Origin: Bacteroidales bacterium | GTDB taxonomy: Bacteria > Bacteroidota > Bacteroidia > Bacteroidales > ML635J-15 | NCBI GenBank assembly: GCA_028702535.1 | Contig: JAQVOR010000005.1 | Coordinates: forward strand, 1 to 50,265 | Length of the DNA stretch: 50,265 nucleotides | Direction: 5' to 3' | Part shown: positions 26,378 through 36,322 of the stretch, in pieces | How the letters are laid out: each line of letters opens with the position of its first letter | How positions within the stretch are numbered: position 1 is the first letter of the stretch | The notes under the pieces: generated by a model | The model's database searches: none | Seen by the model: the letters and a program-made list of their open reading frames with translations, nothing else | What the model was told of the DNA's origin: nothing | Program-made: the position numbers and the translations under genes

Positions 26378-27073
26378 TCAGATTTTTAATTCGAGTATTG
26401 CTCTAATATACTCATAAAACTGCTGCATTCCTACAACTGCATTTTCTTTAAAATGACGAAAATCTTTTACATAAAATTCATCACTTGGGTCTATTATAAA
26501 TTTTTGGGCATTTGGATTGACATAATCCACTAATCCTGCTGCCGGATAAACTTGTAATCCAGTTCCTACCACAAGAAATACATCAGCAGTTTTAATAATT
26601 TCAATTGCTTTAGGGATATTTGGTACTGCTTCGCCAAACCACACAATATGAGGTCTTAATTGCGAACCTTTTGGGCATAAATCACCAATATTAAGCTCAG
26701 GACCTTTAATATCAGTTACAAAATTTTCATCGGTAATGCTGCGTGCTTTTCTAATTTCTCCGTGCAAGTGCAATATGTTTTTTGAGCCAGCTCTTTCATG
26801 CAAATCATCAACATTTTGTGTTATTATTTGTACATCAAATTGTTTTTGTAATTCTGCTAACAATAAATGTGCATTATTAGGTTGTGCCTCAACAACGACT
26901 TTTCTACGAAAATTATAAAAATCCAGCACAAGCTCTGGATCGCGTTGCCATGCTTCAGGAGTTGCAACCTCCTCAAATCGATACGATTTCCAAAGACCAT
27001 CGTTATCTCTAAATGTTGGTATCCCACTTTCCTTACTTATTCCCGCTCCCGATAGTACCACTAATTTTTTCAT
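26378..27073 (-). CDS. Sirtuin (NAD-dependent protein deacylase), SIRT5-like
   Basis: A sirtuin of 231 residues. The NAD-binding motif GAGISKESGIPTFRD, the TQNVDDLHERAG loop and catalytic His103 in HLHGE are intact. Tyr53 and Arg56 (YNFR) match the pair that reads succinyl/malonyl-lysine in SIRT5-type enzymes, so desuccinylation is as likely as deacetylation. Unlike most sirtuins it lacks the four zinc cysteines; only Cys132 is present between HLHGE and FGEAVP. That seems to be usual for Bacteroidetes members. The ATG at 27071-27073 is chosen because a TTG at 27115 overlaps the -7 element at 27113-27120. Confidence 0.88.
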   Translation of the reverse strand: MKKLVVLSGAGISKESGIPTFRDNDGLWKSYRFEEVATPEAWQRDPELVLDFYNFRRKVVVEAQPNNAHLLLAELQKQFDVQIITQNVDDLHERAGSKNILHLHGEIRKARSITDENFVTDIKGPELNIGDLCPKGSQLRPHIVWFGEAVPNIPKAIEIIKTADVFLVVGTGLQVYPAAGLVDYVNPNAQKFIIDPSDEFYVKDFRHFKENAVVGMQQFYEYIRAILELKI

Positions 27074-27429
27074 TTTGATTTTTTTAAATTTGTTCAAACA
27101 TTCGATACAGAACAAATATAATTAAAGTAAGCGTGATATAAAAAGAAACTCATGCTATTATTTGCGAAAAACGCAGAATAGTATCTTATAAGATGGTGCA
27201 AATAATAAATTGTTTAGTGTTTATCCATCCATAAAAACGTTTGAAAATCTGAGCCAAAATTGGTTTAGCTGAGACGAAAGTAAGTCGAAGACACATTGCA
27301 CCAAACCACTATTTTAAAAAATCTATGCTTTAATTGATTCCTATAAAACTTTAACGAAAGGCTACGAAGACAAAAATGTTTTTTATATATTTACAAAAAT
27401 TTTATTGCTAATTAATATATTTCATAGAA
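27074..27429. other. Divergent intergenic region sirtuin/C1 peptidase
   Basis: 356 bases with no supportable gene. It carries the sirtuin -7 element and a weak pair of complementary heptamers GGTGCAA (27195-27201) and TTGCACC (27296-27302) 94 bases apart. No promoter for the plus-strand peptidase gene is obvious. Confidence 0.5.
27113..27120 (-). promoter_or_regulatory. Putative -7 element of the sirtuin gene
   Basis: Minus-strand TATATTTG, an exact TAnnTTTG match, 40 bases before the ATG at 27073. It supports that start over the upstream TTG. Confidence 0.45.
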
Positions 27430-28830
27430 ATGATTAAAAATTTAATTATTACAAGTCTTTTATTTCTTGTTTTTTCGATTACACTATCGGCTCAGACTGG
27501 AAATCTTGATGAGCAAAGTTTAAAGAACTTTAGAGATGCTTATTCTAAAACATCAGAAAGTAATAAGGGCATTCGCAATGCTTTAACAAACAATGATGTT
27601 AGAAAGCTATCAGTTAACAGAGATGTTACTGGAAAAACAGATCATGATTTCAAATACAAAGTTAAAGTTAGCGGTATCACTAATCAGGAATCGTCTGGTC
27701 GCTGTTGGATGTTTACTGGTTTAAATTCATTGCGTCCTGAAATTATTGCCAATAAAGAGCTTTCAAGTTTCGAGTTTTCGGTAAATCACTCTTATTTCTG
27801 GGATTTATTAGAAAAATCCAATCTGTTTTTAGAGGCTGTAATGCAAAATTCAGATAAAGATTTTACTGATAAAACAATAGAATGGCTTTTCAAAAATCCA
27901 ATTGGAGACGGCGGCGTATGGAATTCATTTGCAAATATAGTTAGGAAATATGGAGCAGTTCCCAAAACAGTAATGCCTGAAACTTATCATAGCGAAAATT
28001 CTGCTTGGCTAAATAGAATTTTGTCCAGAAAACTTCGTGAAAATGGATTAAAACTTTATAACTTAAAAAGAATAAATTCTTCTACAAAGCAAATTGCAGA
28101 TGTGAAATTTGCAATGATGTCTGAAATATATAAGACCTTAGTTTTATTCCTTGGAGAGCCTCCAACAGAATTTGAATATAGATTTGTTGATAAATCTGGC
28201 AAAATTGGTGAGTATAAAACCTATACGCCACAAAGTTTTTTTACAGAAATGTTTCCCGATTTCAATGTTGGCGATTATGTTATGTTAATGAACGATCCAA
28301 CTCGTGAATATTACAAAGTTTATGAAATTGAATTTGACCGTAACGTACTCGAAGGGCAAAATTGGATATATCTTAACTTGCCTTCGGATGAAATTAAAAA
28401 GTTTGCAATAGAAAGTATCAAAAATAATGAGGCGATGTATGCTTCGTGCGATGTAGGGAAACAATTAAACAAAGAAGATGGCACACTAAATATTAATAAT
28501 TATGATTTTGAAGCACTTTTGGGAATTGAATTTAGAATGGACAAATCTGAACGTATTAAAACTTATGATAGTGGCTCGTCTCATGCAATGCTCCTAATGG
28601 CAGTAGATACAGATGATGAAGATAAACCTTTTAAATGGCAATTCGAAAATTCATGGGGTACTTTACACGGGCATAACGGATATCTTACTTTTACAGACGA
28701 CTGGTTTAATGAATATATGTTTAGACTTGTAGTAAATAAAAAATATATCGATGCAAAAACTCTTAAACTTACCGAACAAAAACCCATTATGCTACCTCCT
28801 TGGGATCCAATGTTTATGCAAGATTTTTAA
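27430..28830 (+). CDS. Secreted C1-family cysteine peptidase (PepC/bleomycin hydrolase-like)
   Basis: A papain-family peptidase of 466 residues similar to aminopeptidase C. The catalytic triad is readable: Gln86 and Cys92 in NQESSGRCWMF, His385 in SSHAM, and Asn407 in FENSWG. Cytoplasmic PepC has no export signal, but here a signal peptide (MIKNLIITSLLFLVFSITLS, then AQ) is clear, so it acts in the periplasm or outside. Exported versions are common in Bacteroidales. It lies 9 bases before asnB and may be co-transcribed with the exopolysaccharide genes, but the functional link is not evident. Confidence 0.92.
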   Translation: MIKNLIITSLLFLVFSITLSAQTGNLDEQSLKNFRDAYSKTSESNKGIRNALTNNDVRKLSVNRDVTGKTDHDFKYKVKVSGITNQESSGRCWMFTGLNSLRPEIIANKELSSFEFSVNHSYFWDLLEKSNLFLEAVMQNSDKDFTDKTIEWLFKNPIGDGGVWNSFANIVRKYGAVPKTVMPETYHSENSAWLNRILSRKLRENGLKLYNLKRINSSTKQIADVKFAMMSEIYKTLVLFLGEPPTEFEYRFVDKSGKIGEYKTYTPQSFFTEMFPDFNVGDYVMLMNDPTREYYKVYEIEFDRNVLEGQNWIYLNLPSDEIKKFAIESIKNNEAMYASCDVGKQLNKEDGTLNINNYDFEALLGIEFRMDKSERIKTYDSGSSHAMLLMAVDTDDEDKPFKWQFENSWGTLHGHNGYLTFTDDWFNEYMFRLVVNKKYIDAKTLKLTEQKPIMLPPWDPMFMQDF

Positions 28831-28839
28831 ATTTACACC

Positions 28840-30729
28840 ATGTGTGGAATAAGTGGAATATACTGTTTTAATAATAAAGCAGAAAAATATACAGCAGAGC
28901 TAAATTCTTCTGTCAAGGCTCTTAAATTGAGAGGCCCCGATGATAATGGAATATTTATTGATGGAAATATTGGTTTAGGACATACTAGATTAGCAATTAC
29001 TGACACAAGCAAAGCTGGTAAACAGCCTTTTTCTGATAATACTGGAAGATATAATATAGTCTTTAATGGCGAAATTTATAATTATAAAGATTATAAAAAC
29101 GAACTTGCAAAAGACGGAATAAAATTCGTCTCAAATTCAGATACTGAAGTTTTGCTTTATCTATTAATCAAATATGGAGATAAGGCTCTCAGCAAAATTA
29201 ATGGCTGTTTTGCATTTGCATTTTATGATGCTAAAGAAAATACTTGCCTAATAGCACGCGATACAATGGGAATAAATCCCTTACACTATTATAAAGATAA
29301 TGAAAAAATAATTTTCGCATCTGAATTAAAAGGAGTTTTGGCGTGGCGAATACCCAAAGAATTAGATTATACAAGTCTCACAACTTATTTCCAGCTAAAT
29401 TATCTACCAACTGAACAAAGCATTTTAAAAAATGTTTATAAACTTACTCCAGGCACTTATTTAATTGTTTCGCAATTGGGCATCGAGCAAAAAACTTATT
29501 ATAAGATACCTTTATATGATAGTAAGCAAACGCCTCCAACATATAATGATGCAAAAACAAAACTGTATTCACTTGTTGATAATGCTGTAAAACTGCGTTT
29601 AACTGCAGATGCTCCCTTGGGTTGTTTCTTGAGTGGCGGAATAGATTCTTCTGTAATAACAGCAATAGCAGCACAACACACAGATAAGCTTAACACTTTT
29701 GCACTAGGTTTTACTGACAACAAATATTTTGATGAGACCAATTATGCCGAATTAGTTGCTAAAAGATATAATACAAATCATACAGTTTTTAAAGTAAGTA
29801 ATGATGATTTGCTGCAAGGTTTAAACTCCGTTTTAGATTATATAGATGAGCCTTTTGCAGACTCTTCGGCTTTGGCAGTTAACATTTTATGTAAACTTAC
29901 ACAGCAAAAAGCAACAGTGGTTTTGAGTGGAGATGGTGCAGATGAACTTTTTTCTGGATATAATAAACATCGGGCACATTATAATGCTAGATATGCTGGG
30001 ACAAAAGAAAAAATGCTGGCAGCTATGAATCCTGTTTGGAAAATAATGCCGAAATCTCGAAATTCGAAACAAGCAAACCTAATGCGACAATTTAATAAAT
30101 TCGCAACAGGTTTTAAATTTGATGCTGCCGATAGATATTTGTTTTGGGCAAGTATTGGCTCTGATAATTACACAAACAGTTTGCTTAAAAATAAAATCCC
30201 AGAAGCTGGTTTTGAGTTTTTAAAGCAACATATTCTTAATCCTGATATTGATTATAGCGAAATCAACAATGTATTATATGCCGATATGCATTTGGTTTTG
30301 CAAGGAGATATGCTTACAAAAGTTGATTTGATGTCGATGGCAAATAGTATTGAGGTAAGAGTGCCTTTTCTAGATTATACAGTTGTTGATTTTGTTGCAG
30401 GATTGCCAGCTTCATATAAGATTACATCAACAACTACGAAAAAAATATTAAAAGAAACTTTTGCACAAATGCTCCCCTCTGAGCTTATTAATAGACCAAA
30501 ACATGGTTTTGAAGTCCCCTTGTTAGATTGGTTAAAAAAAGAATTATGGCAGATGATAGACAACGATTTATTAAATTCTTCGTTTATAATAGAGCAAGGA
30601 ATCTTTGAAATTGAAACGATAAATATTTTAAAGAAAAAACTATTTAGTAATAATCCAGAAGACACACCAGCTAAAATATGGGCATTAATCGTTTTTCAGC
30701 ATTGGTGGAAAAAATATTTTAGTAATTAA
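28840..30729 (+). CDS. asnB: Asparagine synthase (glutamine-hydrolysing) family, polysaccharide-linked
   Basis: A glutamine-dependent amidotransferase of 629 residues. The N-terminal class-II glutaminase has nucleophile Cys2 (MCGISGIY), RGPDDNG and FNGEIYNY, and the C-terminal synthetase has the ATP pyrophosphatase loop SGGIDSS (265-271) and SGDGADELFSGY. True AsnB proteins are about 550 residues. This longer form, immediately followed by a glycosyltransferase (3 bases) and capsule genes, belongs to the AsnB group common in surface-polysaccharide loci, where it may amidate uronic acids. Whether it makes free asparagine cannot be decided from sequence. Confidence 0.9.
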   Translation: MCGISGIYCFNNKAEKYTAELNSSVKALKLRGPDDNGIFIDGNIGLGHTRLAITDTSKAGKQPFSDNTGRYNIVFNGEIYNYKDYKNELAKDGIKFVSNSDTEVLLYLLIKYGDKALSKINGCFAFAFYDAKENTCLIARDTMGINPLHYYKDNEKIIFASELKGVLAWRIPKELDYTSLTTYFQLNYLPTEQSILKNVYKLTPGTYLIVSQLGIEQKTYYKIPLYDSKQTPPTYNDAKTKLYSLVDNAVKLRLTADAPLGCFLSGGIDSSVITAIAAQHTDKLNTFALGFTDNKYFDETNYAELVAKRYNTNHTVFKVSNDDLLQGLNSVLDYIDEPFADSSALAVNILCKLTQQKATVVLSGDGADELFSGYNKHRAHYNARYAGTKEKMLAAMNPVWKIMPKSRNSKQANLMRQFNKFATGFKFDAADRYLFWASIGSDNYTNSLLKNKIPEAGFEFLKQHILNPDIDYSEINNVLYADMHLVLQGDMLTKVDLMSMANSIEVRVPFLDYTVVDFVAGLPASYKITSTTTKKILKETFAQMLPSELINRPKHGFEVPLLDWLKKELWQMIDNDLLNSSFIIEQGIFEIETINILKKKLFSNNPEDTPAKIWALIVFQHWWKKYFSN

Positions 30730-30732
30730 ATT

Positions 30733-31929
30733 ATGCCTAAAATTTTAAGAATAATAAATCGTTTTAATTTGGGAGGACCTACATACAATGTTGCCTATCT
30801 GACAAAATATATGTCGTCCCGATACGAAACCTTGCTTGTTGGAGGAATGAACGATGAACATGAGGCTTGTTCGGATTACATTATTAAAAAACTTGGTATT
30901 CATGCCATAAAAATACCTGAAATGATGCGTGAGATTAATGGATATAATGATTTAATGGCCTATCAAAAAATTAAAAACATAATCACTAGATATAAACCCG
31001 ATATTGTGCACACACACGCCTCAAAAGCTGGATTTATTGGGCGTCAGGCAGCGATAAAAAGTAATGTGCCAATAATTATCCACACTTTTCATGGACATGT
31101 TTTTCATTCTTATTTTAATAAACATAAAACTGCTGTTTTTAAAAAAATAGAAAAAAACTTGGCTGCAAAAAGTACTGCTATCGTTGCAATTAGTGAAATA
31201 CAAAAACACGAGCTTTGCGACATCCATAAAATTGCTCCAGCAGATAAATTTAGGGTAATTCCATTAGGTTTTGATCTCGATAGATTTCAAGAAAACTATC
31301 AAAATAAACGTAAACAATTTAGAACACAATATGAGATTAATGATGATGAAATAGTTATCTCAATTATTGGAAGACTTGTTCCTGTGAAAAATCATGCTAT
31401 GTTTATTAAATCTTTTGCAATTGCTAAAGAGAAGGCAAACAAAAGAATAAGAGCATTAGTTGTGGGAGACGGAGAACTCCGAAATGGGCTAATAGAGTTT
31501 GCTTTTTCAATAGGACTAACTTGTTCGACCCCTGAGTATTTTATGCCGAATGCAGACATTATATTTACTTCGTGGATACAAGAAGCTGATACTGTTTTGG
31601 CAGGTAGTGATATAACTGCATTAACCTCATTTAATGAGGGAACACCAGTTTCGCTAATCGAAGCTCAAGCAGCAAATACACCTATTGTAACAACAAATGT
31701 TGGAGGAATCGAAGATGTTGTTCTCGAAAATAATACTGCTCTCCTTGCACAAAACAATAATCCCAACGACTTTGCCACAAAACTCTTAAAACTTATAAAC
31801 GAAGATGAGTTACGAATAGAAATGTCAAAACATGGATGGGATTTCGTTAAAAACCGATTTCATTACACTCGTTTAGTGAGCGACATGGAAAGACTTTATG
31901 ATGAGTTACTTTTAAAGTATAAATCATAA
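30733..31929 (+). CDS. GT4-family glycosyltransferase
   Basis: A GT-B-fold glycosyltransferase of 398 residues. The acceptor-domain start KILRIINRFNLGGPTYNVA, the linker GRLVPVKNHAMFI and the donor-site segment SFNEGTPVSLIEAQAANTPIVTT (Glu-x7-Glu type) place it in GT4. It should add one sugar to a lipid-linked exopolysaccharide precursor on the cytoplasmic face; donor and linkage are not predictable. It begins 3 bases after asnB and is followed by an 82-base gap containing a new -7 element, so it ends the first part of the block. Confidence 0.92.
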   Translation: MPKILRIINRFNLGGPTYNVAYLTKYMSSRYETLLVGGMNDEHEACSDYIIKKLGIHAIKIPEMMREINGYNDLMAYQKIKNIITRYKPDIVHTHASKAGFIGRQAAIKSNVPIIIHTFHGHVFHSYFNKHKTAVFKKIEKNLAAKSTAIVAISEIQKHELCDIHKIAPADKFRVIPLGFDLDRFQENYQNKRKQFRTQYEINDDEIVISIIGRLVPVKNHAMFIKSFAIAKEKANKRIRALVVGDGELRNGLIEFAFSIGLTCSTPEYFMPNADIIFTSWIQEADTVLAGSDITALTSFNEGTPVSLIEAQAANTPIVTTNVGGIEDVVLENNTALLAQNNNPNDFATKLLKLINEDELRIEMSKHGWDFVKNRFHYTRLVSDMERLYDELLLKYKS

Positions 31930-31976
31930 CTAAAAGAAATAATAGGTATATATACTATAATCAAACAAATATTTTT

Positions 31977-31984
31977 TATTTTTG
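31977..31984 (+). promoter_or_regulatory. Putative -7 element of the OPX-Wzc operon
   Basis: TATTTTTG, an exact TAnnTTTG match 27 bases before the OPX ATG. No TTTG is seen at the usual -33 spacing. Confidence 0.45.
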
Positions 31985-32011
31985 TAGTTTATAACAAACA
32001 TGAACTTTTAA

Positions 32012-32791
32012 ATGAAAATAAAATATATTATATTGACTTTGATTAGCATTTCTTTTTTCTTAAACTCTTGTAGTATATTAAGACCTTCGGAAATGTTTCA
32101 AATAGAAAACGAGTATCCTGTTTCACAATTTGAATCATCAAAAAAAGAATATGTTGTACAGGCCTACGATAAAATCGCCTTACGAGTTGTTAGTAATATC
32201 GGAGAATCACTTTTTGGTACTGGTAGTCAGGACGGAGGGGGCGGCTCTGCAAACTCTCAAAGAAATCAAACTGGCTTAGAATTTCCTGTTGAGTTCGATG
32301 GGCTTGTTAAACTGCCTATTGTTGGCCGAATCCCAATTAGCGGAATGACAGTTAGGGAAGCCGAAGCCTATCTTGAAAATATATATCGAGAGTATTTTGT
32401 TGATCCTTTTGTGCTAATGCAAGTTACAAATCGTAAAGTAATGGTATTTATGAACTCTGGAACATCCGCTACGATAATAGAAATGCCTACAGAGAATCTA
32501 ACACTTATTGAGGCAATTGCACAAGCTGGTGGGTTGTCTGAAATAAGCAAATCCTATAAAATCAAACTTATAAGAGGAGACCTAACTGAAAATCCAGAAG
32601 TATATTACTGGAATATCTCGAAGCTTAGTGAACTAAAAAAAACAAATCTATTTCTTGAAGCAAACGACATTATTTATGTTGACAGTAAGCCGCAATATGT
32701 TTACAGAGTCTTACGTGAAATAGCTCCGTACCTGACTTTGACCACAACAATTGTTACAATTTACGGAGTATTTTTCACTTTAAATAAATAA
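32012..32791 (+). CDS. Polysaccharide export outer-membrane lipoprotein (Wza/OPX family)
   Basis: A lipoprotein of 259 residues with a lipobox ending in Cys20 (FFLNSC). The segment EYVVQAYDKIALRVVSN begins the polysaccharide export domain, followed by EFPVEFDGLVKLPIVGRIPISGMTVREAEAYLE, and then a SLBB-like domain (LTLIEAIAQAGGLSE). The length is about two thirds of Wza. OPX proteins form the outer-membrane channel for exopolysaccharide and partner the Wzc-type protein encoded 7 bases downstream. A hydrophobic C-terminal segment (about 236-255) is consistent with a membrane-spanning end. Confidence 0.92.
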   Translation: MKIKYIILTLISISFFLNSCSILRPSEMFQIENEYPVSQFESSKKEYVVQAYDKIALRVVSNIGESLFGTGSQDGGGGSANSQRNQTGLEFPVEFDGLVKLPIVGRIPISGMTVREAEAYLENIYREYFVDPFVLMQVTNRKVMVFMNSGTSATIIEMPTENLTLIEAIAQAGGLSEISKSYKIKLIRGDLTENPEVYYWNISKLSELKKTNLFLEANDIIYVDSKPQYVYRVLREIAPYLTLTTTIVTIYGVFFTLNK

Positions 32792-32798
32792 CAAATAA

Positions 32799-35225
32799 AT
32801 GGAGCAAAATAAAATACCAATTTTAAACCAAAAGTTTGACCCCAGGACATTCTTTACAATTATAAAGAAAAATTTGTGGCTAATGATTATTTTTTTCATT
32901 ATCGCCCTGTTGTCAGGATACGCATATTTTAGATATACACGACCTGTTTTTAAAACATCTACAATTTTACAGATAAAAAATGAAAACAAAACTAATCAGA
33001 TGTTGGGAATAAATACGGGAATACTCGAAACAGACCTTGCACCAGTAATTGAATTGGTTAGGTCGAATGAGTTTCTCAAAACAGTAGTTGCAAGTTTGCC
33101 ACTAGATGTGAGCTATTTTAGACAAGGAACATTCTTATACACTGAATTATATGGTAGTACGCCATTTGAACTTAATTATAGAATTGACAATACTATTATT
33201 CTAGACCAGAAAATAGATATCGAATTTATTGATTATAAATGCCATCTATCCTATAAAATCGGGAATCAAGATTATGAATATCTTATTTCGCCTGAAGAAT
33301 GGCAATCAATATTTGGAATGGAAATATTTGTTCACTTTCCCTCGAAAAAAGACATGGAATATGAACTTAATCCTGATAATAAATCACAGTATTTTGTTAC
33401 AATAAACAACTCTACAACGGTACTGACTGGTATTGCAAATAATCTTACTATTCAGGTGCTTAATGAAAATGCAGGAACTATTTTAATAAATTATAACGAC
33501 TATAATGCACGTAAATCGGCAGAAATAACAAATACAATTGCAGAGAAGTTTATTGAGTTTGATGAAAATAAAAAGAAAGAATCTGCAAAAAACATTATTA
33601 AGTACATTGATCAGCAAATGGATAATGTATTTGTTCAATTAAACGAAACCGAACAAGACCTACACAATTTTAAACAACTCAATAATATTAGATCAAACAA
33701 CCAAAGTATTTTATTTAACCGAACAAGTATATATACGACAAAAATGTCTGATTTAGAAACAAAGTTGTTTAATCTTGATTTTGAAATAATGACTTTGGAA
33801 AAAGTGGCAGAAAAAATCAAAAAAGATCCTGAGCTTAAAACTTATGAGATTTTAGCAATGTTGTCAGGACAACAATCTGAACATTTTATTTCGGGAATGA
33901 TAAACTCTTTGCAGGAATTGATTAGCCGTCGTGAAATTCTCCTGTTTGATGTAACTACGAATAACCATAAAATTGTAACGCTTAATGAACAAATTAACTC
34001 GAAAAAAGAAACAATTGTTGATTTTATAGGCTCTACAATCGAAAGACTTAAAGCAGAAAATCATGAATATAATAAAAAAATTAGAGAGCTTGAAGAACAG
34101 GTCCTTGTCGATTCAAGTTATGATGAGATCGAATACGCAAGATTGCTACGGCTATACTCTATCAATGAGGACTTTTATTCGCAATTGATAAGAACTAAAG
34201 CAGAAACAATGATTTCCGAGGCGGGTTATGTTAGCAATAATTTGATACTTGCGAAAGCAACGATACCGAATACTCCAGATTTTCCAATTTTAAGCCGAGT
34301 GTTAATGATGGTACTTTTGATTGCGTTTGTTGTGTCTGTTGTATTCGTATTGATTAAATATTTATTCTTTAATAAAATCCTGTCAACCATTGATATTTCT
34401 GATTATACACAAATACCTGTTATAGGTGGCATTCCTACTGCTAAACCAAGTATGGATGTTTCCCAAATTATAGTATCTCAACGACCAAAATCTATGATGG
34501 CAGAGGCTTTTAGAAATGTAAGAACAAATTTAGAGTTTTATCCTATAAAAGGCAAATGTAGGATTATTACTGTGTCTTCAACAATAGCAGGTGAAGGTAA
34601 AACTTTTGTGGGTTTAAACATAGCCGCAATTTATGCTATGACTGGTAAAAAAGTAATTGCTCTTGATTTTGACCTCCGAAAACCACGACTTGATAAATGT
34701 TTTAATGTTACAAACATAAAAGGTATCAGCACAATACTAATCGGTAAACATACTTATAAAGAATGTTTACATCAGTCAGATATGGATAATTTGGACTTTA
34801 TTACTAGTGGACCATTACCTCCAAATCCTGCTGAGATAATATTAAGTGATAAACTAAATGAACTTATTGATGATATCCAAAAAGATTATGATCTGATAGT
34901 AATTGATACTCCTCCTATTGGAATTGTAACTGATGCACTAACAACTTACAAGCTTGCACATAATCAGGTATATGTAATGAGAGCAGGAGTGAGCCCTAAA
35001 TCGTTTATCGAAAATGTAAATTCGTTTGTAATAGGAAGCAAACTTAAAAACATGACTATAATTCTTAATGGCATCGAAAGAAGTACTGGCAGATTCGGAT
35101 ATGGATATAAAAGCGGATATGGACATCAATATGGCTATTCATTCTATGGATACGGCTACGGGTATCTGACAAAAGTCCATAACTCGTATTATGAGGAAGA
35201 TGTGGAAGACAAAAGAAATTTTTAA
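32799..35225 (+). CDS. Wzc-type exopolysaccharide co-polymerase with BY-kinase domain
   Basis: An inner-membrane protein of 808 residues. Membrane helices at about 27-45 and 502-524 flank a periplasmic, coiled-coil-rich Wzz/GumC domain. The cytoplasmic C-terminus has the BY-kinase Walker A AGEGKTF (about 597-603), the Walker A' segment VIALDFDLRKPRLD and a Walker B DLIVIDTPP (about 697-705). The tail holds about a dozen tyrosines in YGYKSGYGHQYGY and the following residues, the autophosphorylation cluster of this family. It controls chain length and export through the OPX channel and should cycle between phosphorylated and free states. Confidence 0.95.
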   Translation: MEQNKIPILNQKFDPRTFFTIIKKNLWLMIIFFIIALLSGYAYFRYTRPVFKTSTILQIKNENKTNQMLGINTGILETDLAPVIELVRSNEFLKTVVASLPLDVSYFRQGTFLYTELYGSTPFELNYRIDNTIILDQKIDIEFIDYKCHLSYKIGNQDYEYLISPEEWQSIFGMEIFVHFPSKKDMEYELNPDNKSQYFVTINNSTTVLTGIANNLTIQVLNENAGTILINYNDYNARKSAEITNTIAEKFIEFDENKKKESAKNIIKYIDQQMDNVFVQLNETEQDLHNFKQLNNIRSNNQSILFNRTSIYTTKMSDLETKLFNLDFEIMTLEKVAEKIKKDPELKTYEILAMLSGQQSEHFISGMINSLQELISRREILLFDVTTNNHKIVTLNEQINSKKETIVDFIGSTIERLKAENHEYNKKIRELEEQVLVDSSYDEIEYARLLRLYSINEDFYSQLIRTKAETMISEAGYVSNNLILAKATIPNTPDFPILSRVLMMVLLIAFVVSVVFVLIKYLFFNKILSTIDISDYTQIPVIGGIPTAKPSMDVSQIIVSQRPKSMMAEAFRNVRTNLEFYPIKGKCRIITVSSTIAGEGKTFVGLNIAAIYAMTGKKVIALDFDLRKPRLDKCFNVTNIKGISTILIGKHTYKECLHQSDMDNLDFITSGPLPPNPAEIILSDKLNELIDDIQKDYDLIVIDTPPIGIVTDALTTYKLAHNQVYVMRAGVSPKSFIENVNSFVIGSKLKNMTIILNGIERSTGRFGYGYKSGYGHQYGYSFYGYGYGYLTKVHNSYYEEDVEDKRNF

Positions 35226-35260
35226 AAAAAGTGTACAGATAGAATAAAAAAGAAAAGATA

Positions 35261-36322
35261 ATGCAGATTAACATACTTATTACATTTATAATTTCATTAT
35301 TACTAGGGGTTTTCTTAAATAATTTTTTTATTAAAAGACCACTTAAATTCCTTGTTAAAAAAGCTAATATTTCGGCAATTAGGTTTAGTACACAGTCAAA
35401 ACCAATATTTGGCGGAGTCGGATTTTATGTGGTTTTTATTATTATGGTAATTGTTGCTTTATTTATCCTGCAAAACGAAATATATCAAACAAGTGAGTAT
35501 AAAAGCATTATTCTGGTTGTTACATTGTCTTTTATAATGGGTTTAGCTGATGATGTAATAAGTACGCCTCCCTCATTTAAATTCATTGTGCAATTTTTAT
35601 GTGCTTTTATTTTTATTTTTAATGGAATTTATATCCAAATCTCTCCTAATGAGTGGTATAATTACATAATAACAGTACTTTGGGTTGTTGGTATTATGAA
35701 TTCTATAAATATGCTTGACAATATGGACGCAGTTACTGCACTTACTAGTTTCTCAATTATTGGTGGTGCCGCCCTGTTTGCTGTTATATTCGATTCGGAA
35801 ATTTCGACTTTTATGGGATTAGTACTAATTTCTACAAGTGCAGCGTTAATTAGCTTTCTATTTTACAATTGGCATCCCTCAAAAATGTATATGGGCGACA
35901 ATGGATCGCAATTCCTTGGTGCGATATTGGCTCTTGTTGGAATTGTGTTCTACTGGAATGCAGTGCCAATTGGAGATTTTCAATATGGCTATAACTTAAA
36001 ACAAGTGCTAATTGTTGCATCTGCTTTTATTGTACCATTAAGTGATACTACTACTGTTACAATTAATAGATTATTACGCAAACAATCGCCTTTTGTTGGA
36101 GGGCGAGACCACACAACTCATCATCTGTTTTATTTGGGATTGTCGGTAAGATGGGTTGGAATTGTATTGTTTCTAATAAACTCTGTAGGAGTAGTACTGG
36201 CCTTATATCTGATAAATACTGGCGGAAGCCTCAATTATAAATACTTATTGTATTTCGCTGCATATCCGATTATGGTTTTCTTATTTCTTTACATTAATAC
36301 AAAAATTACTAAACAAAAATAA
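35261..36322 (+). CDS. WecA/MraY-like undecaprenyl-phosphate sugar-1-phosphate transferase
   Basis: A polytopic enzyme of 353 residues with about ten membrane helices. The cytoplasmic-loop motifs GLADDVIS (about 96), NMLDNMDAV (about 149), YMGDNGSQFLGA and the GGRDHTTHH loop (about 279) match the WecA/TagO/MraY superfamily, with magnesium-binding Asp pairs. It should attach the first sugar phosphate to undecaprenyl phosphate to start polysaccharide assembly. It lies 35 bases after the Wzc-type gene and overlaps the next gene by one base (TAATG). NMLDNMDAV replaces the usual N-L-x-D-G-x-D-G-L box, so the sugar donor may be unusual. Confidence 0.9.
   Translation: MQINILITFIISLLLGVFLNNFFIKRPLKFLVKKANISAIRFSTQSKPIFGGVGFYVVFIIMVIVALFILQNEIYQTSEYKSIILVVTLSFIMGLADDVISTPPSFKFIVQFLCAFIFIFNGIYIQISPNEWYNYIITVLWVVGIMNSINMLDNMDAVTALTSFSIIGGAALFAVIFDSEISTFMGLVLISTSAALISFLFYNWHPSKMYMGDNGSQFLGAILALVGIVFYWNAVPIGDFQYGYNLKQVLIVASAFIVPLSDTTTVTINRLLRKQSPFVGGRDHTTHHLFYLGLSVRWVGIVLFLINSVGVVLALYLINTGGSLNYKYLLYFAAYPIMVFLFLYINTKITKQK

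Noticed and set aside
27195..27302. Third member of the co-varying palindrome family
   Set aside because: GGTGCAA/TTGCACC are complementary but 94 bases apart and the conserved core is missing.
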